A DNA stretch of 64,000 bases. Origin: Noviherbaspirillum_A sp047237965 (lineage in GTDB: Bacteria > Pseudomonadota > Gammaproteobacteria > Burkholderiales > Burkholderiaceae_D). The stretch lies in NCBI RefSeq assembly GCF_047237965.1, contig NZ_JBDFLX010000001.1, forward strand, positions 3,410,001-3,474,000, given 5' to 3'. The notes under the pieces are model-generated. The model was given only the letters and a program-made list of their open reading frames with translations, was not told where the DNA came from and made no database searches. A program made the position numbers and the translations under genes. Shown here piece after piece: positions 58,204 through 64,000 of this stretch (positions are counted from its first letter, which is position 1; every line of letters starts with the position of its first letter).

Positions 58204-59066
58204 TGTCCGAGAACACTTACAGCATAGAACTGTTCCCGCCCAAGACGCCGGAAGGCGCGCAAAAGCTGCGCGCCACCCGCGCCGAGCTGGCGCAACTGAA
58301 GCCCCGTTACTTTTCCGTGACCTTTGGCGCCGGCGGCTCCACCCAGTCCGGCACCCGCGACACGGTGCTGGAAATCGCCGCCGAAGGCCATGAAGCCGCG
58401 CCGCACCTCTCATGCATTGGCCGCAACCGCGACGAACTGCGCGCGATGCTGGCCGAATACCAGGCCAACGGCATCAGGCGTGTGGTGGCACTGCGCGGCG
58501 ACCTGCCCAGCGGCTACGGCATGCTGGACGCCTCCTCTGGGGAATTTGCCTATGCCAGCCAGCTGATCGAATTCATCCGCAAGGAAACCGGCGACTGGTT
58601 CCACATTGAGACCGCGGCTTACCCGGAAGTGCATCCGCAGGCAAGGTCGGCCCAGGACGACCTGCGCCATTTCGCCGGCAAGATCCAGGCCGGCGCCGAC
58701 AGCGCCATTACCCAGTACTTCTACAACCCCGACGCCTACTTCCGCTTCGTCGAGGATGCCGCGAAGCTGGGCGTGACCGCGCCCATCGTGCCCGGCATCA
58801 TGCCGATCATGAATTACACCCAGCTGATGCGTTTCTCCGACATGTGCGGCGCGGAGATTCCGCGTTGGATACGGCTGAAGCTTGCGGGGTTCGGGGATGA
58901 TACGGCGTCACTGAAGGCGTTCGGGCTGGATGTGGTGACGCGGCTGTGCGAGAAGCTGCTGGCGGGCGGGGCGCCGGGGTTGCATTTTTATACGTTGAAT
59001 CAGGCTGGAGCGACCAGGGAGATTTGGGGACGGCTGGGGCTAAATTTGCAATTAACCGCTCGTTGA
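58203..59066 (+). CDS. metF: 5,10-methylenetetrahydrofolate reductase
   Basis: 287 residues. The FAD-dependent enzyme supplies 5-methyl-tetrahydrofolate for methionine synthesis. SIELFPPKTPEGAQKL carries the catalytic Glu. VTFGAGGSTQ and the folate-binding stretch ALRGDLP follow. PGIMPIMNYTQLMRFSDMCGAEIP and the C-terminal GLHFYTLN are also family marks. The start overlaps the stop of the holin-family gene. With metK and ahcY it completes most of the methyl cycle in this window. Confidence 0.97.
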   Translation: MSENTYSIELFPPKTPEGAQKLRATRAELAQLKPRYFSVTFGAGGSTQSGTRDTVLEIAAEGHEAAPHLSCIGRNRDELRAMLAEYQANGIRRVVALRGDLPSGYGMLDASSGEFAYASQLIEFIRKETGDWFHIETAAYPEVHPQARSAQDDLRHFAGKIQAGADSAITQYFYNPDAYFRFVEDAAKLGVTAPIVPGIMPIMNYTQLMRFSDMCGAEIPRWIRLKLAGFGDDTASLKAFGLDVVTRLCEKLLAGGAPGLHFYTLNQAGATREIWGRLGLNLQLTAR

Positions 59067-59326
59067 AAATTCGTAATGTCATGCCTATGGAGGTAAGTTT
59101 TGGCAGTTATTAAGGAGCCTCCTGTGCAAAGAGTGGCTCCAGGAACGTAAAGCGCCGGCATTAATTTGACGGCGCGTTGATTCTCAGCTCAGAGACAAAA
59201 GGAAAACCATCTTTCCACGGCAGTTTGCAACACTTGTCTCTCATAGCTTCGAGCAGTATAGGTCGACGGACCCTTTTCCTCCTGCCAGGATACATACGCG
59301 TATAAGGAATCTCTCAGGAGCGTGCC

Positions 59327-60562
59327 ATGTGCCTAGCAGGCTTACATTATTTTTTTTCCCGTGAAGAATCCCCGAGTTCTTCCCAAGTGTCCACTCAGGG
59401 AAAAAATTCAGACGCGCTCCGGAAAACCGCAGAGTCCAAGCTGGGAAACCGACAGGTCGAGCATGGTGATCCTGCTATCCCCAGGGTCCAGTCAGATCAC
59501 AAAATCTGGGCATCAATCAAGTCATTGACAAAGCGCGTTGCTCAAAATTTGATGTCATTGATTCTCACTGGACGGCTCAGGAGCACCGTCATAGAGAATT
59601 TCAAAACTACCTTAAAGAAAGACTTGTCCAGCCCAAGCGGACTTGAATGGCAATGCAAAGTTTACGAATCTTGCTGCGCGCTTCTCGATATAGGCTGTAG
59701 GCCGGACGCGATAATGAGAGAGCTTGAAAATACATTGCCGGAGGCTGAGTACAATGCCTTGCATGAAAACTTTTTAGAGTATCAACAAGCATTAATGGGA
59801 AACGGCGCGAGAGATGCTGTTGCAAAAGAGCTTCTCCGCAGTGCCTCTGCTCACTATTTTTCGCTATGTTTAAAAGACCAATTTTTATCTTCGCATTCGA
59901 TGCTGAAGCATATAGAGAGACTGCTTGTTCATATGCGAAGAGATGGAATTGACTTATACGCCAATTTTCATAGCGCCTGGGTGAGTGCAGGAAAGACGAT
60001 ACATGCGGAATTAGTTAAATTTTCCCACAGGTCTAATAAATCAGTAGAGCGGAATTTCGGGAGTTATAGACCTGAGGATTTGAAGAAAATTGAAAGCGAG
60101 AAATCTAGGTTAAAGTCGTTAATAGAACGGGTCACAAAGAAGACCTGCGTTCGCCCTAGAAACAATCATGCCTTAGGAGAGTCAAAAAGCATGAAAAATG
60201 CCAGATTAATTAAAACGGCGAAAGAAACTTTAAAAAAGCTTGCCGAATCTGGAAAAGGCAAAAGTCGACTAGAAAAGGAGGTTACTGTTATGAACGATCT
60301 TATTTCCTCCGGTTTGGATAAGCCTAGTATGCAAGTCGTTGTGGACGATTACATTGATCAGCTATTCGATAAAAAGGAGTCTGAGAGCTACGAAAATCTG
60401 GCTGCGGTTGTGCGGGTTTTTGATGAAGATCAGAAATTGCTTGACAAAGAAGGGTTTGTTGGATTGCTTTCAAATCGAATTCAGGAAAAGCATAAGGAGA
60501 AATTGAAAGCTGCTCAGCCCGGAGAAATTTTCGCGAACAAGATGTTACGTCACCCACTTTGA
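59327..60562 (+). CDS. Protein of unknown function, AT-rich, candidate secreted effector
   Basis: 411 residues from ATG 59327, with AGGAG seven bases upstream. No signal peptide, TM segment or known domain is recognised. The N-terminal 60 residues are polar and Ser-rich (SREESPSSSQVSTQGKNSDAL). The rest is helical and basic (KIESEKSRLKSLIERVTKK, TAKETLKKLAESGKGKSRLEKEV), with an acidic helix near the end (DKKESESYENLAAVVRVFDEDQKLL). The gene is strongly AT-rich between GC-rich metF and ygfA, with its own 260-base upstream region. This strongly suggests horizontal acquisition. A type III effector or toxin role is a hypothesis. Confidence 0.65.
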   Translation: MCLAGLHYFFSREESPSSSQVSTQGKNSDALRKTAESKLGNRQVEHGDPAIPRVQSDHKIWASIKSLTKRVAQNLMSLILTGRLRSTVIENFKTTLKKDLSSPSGLEWQCKVYESCCALLDIGCRPDAIMRELENTLPEAEYNALHENFLEYQQALMGNGARDAVAKELLRSASAHYFSLCLKDQFLSSHSMLKHIERLLVHMRRDGIDLYANFHSAWVSAGKTIHAELVKFSHRSNKSVERNFGSYRPEDLKKIESEKSRLKSLIERVTKKTCVRPRNNHALGESKSMKNARLIKTAKETLKKLAESGKGKSRLEKEVTVMNDLISSGLDKPSMQVVVDDYIDQLFDKKESESYENLAAVVRVFDEDQKLLDKEGFVGLLSNRIQEKHKEKLKAAQPGEIFANKMLRHPL

Positions 60563-60636
60563 ATTTTTGAATACTAGGTTTTGCGGGAGAGAATGCTTCA
60601 CTCCTCTCCCTGCATTTCCGGTTTGTTTGATAAAGC

Positions 60637-61239
60637 TTAACTTCTCTTTCCGGAATTCCGGGGATTCAGTTGACCCGTGCCATGTACTTGGGCATGAAAA
60701 ACCTGAGATTCGGACAGAATCAGCTCCATCACCATATCGAACACATCATTCTCAAAGTCTACCTTGCCAACTGCATACGCGATGCCAACAGGCTTTACCC
60801 CCGGCATCGCCGCCAGCGTCCGATCGTAATACCCCCCGCCATACCCCAACCGATAACCCGCTTCATTAAACCCAACACACGGCAGCAACAGCAACTCCGG
60901 CTCCACCGGACAAGCCCGTCCCACCGGCGCCATCACCCCATGCGCATCCTTCACCAGCGCCTCGCCCGGCCGCCACGCATAGAACACCAGCGGCGCATCC
61001 CGCTCCACCACCACCGGCAACGCCAGCGTCACGCCCCACGCCACCAGTTCCGGATACACCGGCGTCAGATCCGGCTCGCCCGCATGTGGCCAGTACACGC
61101 CCATGGACTTCACCGGATGCGCTTCCAGCCAGTCCAGCAGGTGCCGGCCGATCACCTTGTCCCGCCAGGCTTTCTCCTCCGACGGCATGGCCTTTCTCGC
61201 CGCCAGCAATTCCTTCCTCAAACGTTGCTTTTCATTCAT
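60637..61239 (-). CDS. ygfA: 5-formyltetrahydrofolate cyclo-ligase
   Basis: 200 residues from ATG 61239. A TTG eight codons upstream is an alternative. It converts 5-formyl-THF to 5,10-methenyl-THF using ATP. KQRLRKELLAARKAM is the usual N-terminus, and LLLPCVGFNEAGYRLGYGGGYYDRTLA is the nucleotide/folate signature. It sits next to metF on the chromosome, though separated by the AT-rich gene and on the other strand. I see no 6S RNA, which accompanies ygfA in many proteobacteria. The upstream gap to slt is only about 100 bases. Confidence 0.95.
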   Translation of the reverse strand: MNEKQRLRKELLAARKAMPSEEKAWRDKVIGRHLLDWLEAHPVKSMGVYWPHAGEPDLTPVYPELVAWGVTLALPVVVERDAPLVFYAWRPGEALVKDAHGVMAPVGRACPVEPELLLLPCVGFNEAGYRLGYGGGYYDRTLAAMPGVKPVGIAYAVGKVDFENDVFDMVMELILSESQVFHAQVHGTGQLNPRNSGKRS

Positions 61240-61340
61240 GTTGTAAGTAGTGTCCAGATGCAATTCCGGCGGCCAGCCGGACGGGGGAGCGTGCTATTCT
61301 AGCCGCTCCCCAAAACGAGCAAGAATAAGGCAGCAATCTG

Positions 61341-63329
61341 ATGTTTCCGATGAAATGGACCGCCGGGCTGGTGCTCGCCTGCGCCGCGTTCGGCACCCAT
61401 GGCGCGCAGGCCCAGCAGCGCCAGCAAGCACAGCAGCAACGTCAGCAGCCACCACAGCCACAGCAGTTCGCCAGCGACGATGACATGTTCGCGGCGCTGC
61501 GCGAGGCGGCGCGGCGGGACGACGGGGCGAAGGCGTTCGATCTGTCTTCACGGCTGTCGAACTACGCGATTCCCTCCTACATCGAGTATTACCGGCTGAA
61601 ACCGCAAGTCAAAAACCTGCCGAATGCCGACATCCGCGACTTCCTGAAGCGCCACGAGGGCAGCGCCATCGCCGACCGGCTGCGCAACGACTGGCTGCTG
61701 GAACTGGGCCGGGCGCGCGACTGGACCACCTTCGACGAACAGTATCCCCAGTTCGTGCTGGATGACGATACCCAGGTCAAGTGCTATGCGCTGATGTCGC
61801 GCATCGAGCGCGGCCACAACGTGGCGGCCGACGCCCGCGCGCTGCTGGTGTCGCCGCGGGATTATGGCGAAGCCTGCCCGGCGCTGGTGATGCGGCTGGC
61901 CGAAACCCGGCAGTTCAATGACGACGATGTCTGGGACCAGGTGCGGCTGGCGGCGGAATTCAATTCTCCCAACCTGATGCGCAAGCTGGCGCTGGCCACC
62001 GACGCGCCGGAAGGGCTGATCGCCCAAGCCTATGACAAGCCGGCGGCCATCATCGCCAGGAGCGCCAGCGGCAGCCGCGCGCAGCATGAAGCCTTCCTGA
62101 TCGCGGTCGGCCGGGTGGCGCGCAACAACCTCGAGCAGGCCGGCGCCGAAGTGCTGGGCGCCTCGTCCTACCTGTCGCCGCGCGAACTGGCCACCGGCTG
62201 GTCCATGGTGGCGATGCAGGCGGCGCAGAAGCTGCAGCCGGACGCGGTCGAGTACTGGAAGAAAACCACCGGCGCGGCGATGTCGCTGGACGGCTACCAG
62301 TGGCGGGTGCGCAGCGCGCTGCGCGCCGGGAACTGGGCCATGGTCAAAAGCGGCATCGAAGCCATGCCGCCGACGCTCAGGGACGACAGCCCCTGGGTCT
62401 ACTGGCTGGGCCGCGCCTGCAAGGCGCAGGGGCAGCGTGAACAGGCCGATGCGCTGTTCAAGTCGATTGCCTCGGTCAATGGTTTCTACGGCCAGCTAGC
62501 GCTGGAAGAGCTGGGACAGAAAATCACCATCCCGCCGCGCGCCGCCGCGCCGAGCGAGGAAGACATGGCCGCCATGTCGGCCAACCAGGGCTTTCGCCGC
62601 GCCTTCCGCTTCTTCGACATGAACATGCGCTTCGAGGGCTATCGCGAATGGAACTGGCAGCTGCGCAAGATGACCGAGCGCCAGCTGCTGGCCGCGGCGG
62701 AATTTGCCCGTCGCAACAATGTGCTGGACCGCATGGTCAATACCTCCGACCGCACGAAGACCGAGTTTGACTTTACGCAGCGCTTTCCCTCGCCGCACCA
62801 TGACATCATGCATCCTGCCACCCGCGACCTTGGCCTGGACAAGGCCTGGGTGTACGGCCTGATCCGGCAGGAATCGCGCTTTATCCAGACCGCGCGCTCG
62901 CATGTGGGCGCATCAGGCCTGATGCAGCTGATGCCGGCCACGGCCAAGGAAGTCGCGCGCAGGATAGGCATGGCGGACTTCAGCCAGGCCCGCATCAACG
63001 AGATCGGCACCAACATCATGCTGGGCACGAATTACCTGTCGATGGTGCTGCAGTCGCTGGACGGCTCGCAGCCGCTGGCCACCGCCGCCTACAATGCCGG
63101 TCCGGGCCGGCCCAAGGCCTGGCGCTCGACGCTGACGCGGCCGGTGGAAGGCGCCATTTTCGCGGAGACCATCCCGTTCGCGGAAACCCGTGGCTATGTG
63201 AAGAACGTGATGTCGAATGCCACCTACTATGCGGCGCTGTTCGAGAATGCGCCGCAGTCGCTCAAGGCGCGCATGGGCACCATTGCGCCGAAAGGCTATG
63301 CTGGCAGCGAAAACGGAGAACCCTTCTGA
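61341..63329 (+). CDS. slt: Soluble lytic murein transglycosylase
   Basis: 662 residues. The second Met (MKW, three codons in) is an alternative start. A signal peptide ends near AQAQ, followed by a Gln-rich linker. A long superhelical domain of alpha-helical repeats (about residues 50-450) precedes the SLT domain (about 490-640). The catalytic Glu is in GLIRQESRFIQTARS, followed by GASGLMQLMPATAKEVA and AAYNAGPGR. It cleaves glycan strands of peptidoglycan with 1,6-anhydro ends in the periplasm. The stop overlaps the start of the next gene (ATGA). Confidence 0.95.
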   Translation: MFPMKWTAGLVLACAAFGTHGAQAQQRQQAQQQRQQPPQPQQFASDDDMFAALREAARRDDGAKAFDLSSRLSNYAIPSYIEYYRLKPQVKNLPNADIRDFLKRHEGSAIADRLRNDWLLELGRARDWTTFDEQYPQFVLDDDTQVKCYALMSRIERGHNVAADARALLVSPRDYGEACPALVMRLAETRQFNDDDVWDQVRLAAEFNSPNLMRKLALATDAPEGLIAQAYDKPAAIIARSASGSRAQHEAFLIAVGRVARNNLEQAGAEVLGASSYLSPRELATGWSMVAMQAAQKLQPDAVEYWKKTTGAAMSLDGYQWRVRSALRAGNWAMVKSGIEAMPPTLRDDSPWVYWLGRACKAQGQREQADALFKSIASVNGFYGQLALEELGQKITIPPRAAAPSEEDMAAMSANQGFRRAFRFFDMNMRFEGYREWNWQLRKMTERQLLAAAEFARRNNVLDRMVNTSDRTKTEFDFTQRFPSPHHDIMHPATRDLGLDKAWVYGLIRQESRFIQTARSHVGASGLMQLMPATAKEVARRIGMADFSQARINEIGTNIMLGTNYLSMVLQSLDGSQPLATAAYNAGPGRPKAWRSTLTRPVEGAIFAETIPFAETRGYVKNVMSNATYYAALFENAPQSLKARMGTIAPKGYAGSENGEPF

Positions 63330-64000
63330 TGGACATCCTGCGCGGACCCTATTGCAGCAATGTGCTGGTGCTGGGCGGCACCGGCTTCATCGGCAGCCGT
63401 CTGGTGGCGCATCTGGCCGCGCAGGGGCGCTGCATCACGCTGCCGACCCGGCGGCTGGTGCATGCGCGCGAACTGATCACGCTGCCCAACGTGGAAGCGG
63501 TCGAGGCCGACGTGCATGACGAAGCCACTCTGGCGCGGCTGATGCAGGGTGTCGACGCGGTGATCAATCTGGTGGGCGTGCTGCATTCCCGGCGCGGGCC
63601 GGGCGGCTCCGAGTATGGCCCCGACTTCGCGCGCGCCCACGTGGAGCTGCCGCGCAAGGTGGTGGCCGCCTGCGGCCGCGCCGGCGTGCGCCGCTCGCTG
63701 CACATGAGCGCGCTGGGCGCGGCGACCAATGGGCCGTCGATGTATCTGCGCTCCAAGGCGGCCGGCGAACTGGCGGCGCTGTCCGACCCGCGGCTGGCGG
63801 TGACGATCTTCCGGCCGTCGGTCGTGTTTGGCGAGGGCGACCAGTTCCTGAACATGTTTGCCCGGCTGCAGAGCCTGCTGCCGGTGATGGCGCTGGGCGG
63901 CGCCGACGCCCGTTTCCAGCCGGTGTACGTGGAAGACGTGGTGCAGGCCTTCGCCAATGCGCTGGAAGACCGCGGCAGCTTCGGCCAGGTGATCGAGCTG
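63329..64000 (+). CDS. NAD(P)-binding atypical SDR (complex I NDUFA9-like), 3' truncated
   Basis: 224 residues are visible, and the frame runs past the end of the window. The start ATG 63329 overlaps the slt stop, with GGAGA at 63315-63319. The Rossmann signature VLVLGGTGFIGSRLVAHLA stands at residues 12-30. NLVGVLH and HMSALGA follow, and the catalytic-type Tyr/Lys pair appears as YLRSKAAGE. Such proteins are annotated as complex I NDUFA9 subunit family or NAD-dependent epimerases. The function in bacteria is unsettled. Confidence 0.88.
   Translation, partial: MDILRGPYCSNVLVLGGTGFIGSRLVAHLAAQGRCITLPTRRLVHARELITLPNVEAVEADVHDEATLARLMQGVDAVINLVGVLHSRRGPGGSEYGPDFARAHVELPRKVVAACGRAGVRRSLHMSALGAATNGPSMYLRSKAAGELAALSDPRLAVTIFRPSVVFGEGDQFLNMFARLQSLLPVMALGGADARFQPVYVEDVVQAFANALEDRGSFGQVIEL

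Noticed and set aside
59114..59140. Terminator after metF (GGAGCC/GGCTCC hairpin)
   Set aside because: The stem is only six base pairs with a 15-base loop and no following T-tract.
59041..59326. hrp-type boxes upstream of the two AT-rich orphan genes
   Set aside because: I looked for TTCG-N16-TTCG and GGAACC...CCAC patterns before 55369 and 59327 and found none with correct spacing.

Overview
The window is GC-rich chromosomal DNA of a betaproteobacterium. The gene order hslU-hslV, dksA-COG0523 GTPase-xerC-DUF484-dapF-two lipid A acyltransferases, metK, ahcY with an SAH riboswitch, metF, ygfA and slt is what I know from Burkholderiales. The protein style (methyl-accepting protein ending in DWEEF, one-cysteine DksA) points to Oxalobacteraceae (Herbaspirillum/Noviherbaspirillum/Massilia type). 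The family placement is inference, because no rRNA or tRNA gene is present.

Left part (1-24.5 kb). A truncated GH15 glycoside hydrolase and a ROK sugar kinase could release and phosphorylate glucose. They are followed by a 727-base gene-free stretch and then one giant minus-strand gene (3211-16959, about 4,580 residues). It encodes an RHS/YD-repeat protein with inserted PA14, beta/gamma-crystallin and bulb-lectin modules, a LysM, a glycine-rich hydrophobic region, a self-processing Hint domain and an AT-rich C-terminal tip. No cognate immunity gene is visible behind the tip. Next come a PhyH-type dioxygenase, a Kv-like potassium channel, a cupin, an SRPBCC protein coupled to a zinc alcohol dehydrogenase, and two tandem paralogues of unknown function. 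The second paralogue overlaps a gene that looks like a CesT-type type III secretion chaperone.

Middle part (24.5-41 kb). Here are icmF (fused acyl-CoA mutase) with a perfect palindromic operator, a DUF3034 outer-membrane protein with a secreted truncated haemoglobin, a small gene behind a textbook Fur box, a chemoreceptor, a six-PAS soluble hybrid histidine kinase and two unknown genes. Two copies of a roughly 0.8 kb hairpin-rich composite repeat lie in opposite orientation at 29.5-30.4 and 38.8-40.9 kb. A third half-copy is at 17.2 kb. The 38.8 kb copy is split by an intact IS481-family element with a 6-base target duplication.

Right part (41-64 kb). This is a compact housekeeping block. 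It holds the HslVU protease, a STAS protein, a ZnuD-like TonB receptor translationally linked through a small secreted protein to dksA, a His-rich COG0523 GTPase, XerC, DUF484, DapF, two LpxL/HtrB-type acyltransferases, and the methyl cycle (metK, SAH-riboswitch-ahcY, metF). Two AT-rich genes of unknown function (55369-56034 and 59327-60562) are dropped into this block. Together with the giant RHS gene and the chaperone-linked pair they form a scattered set of candidate secreted proteins.
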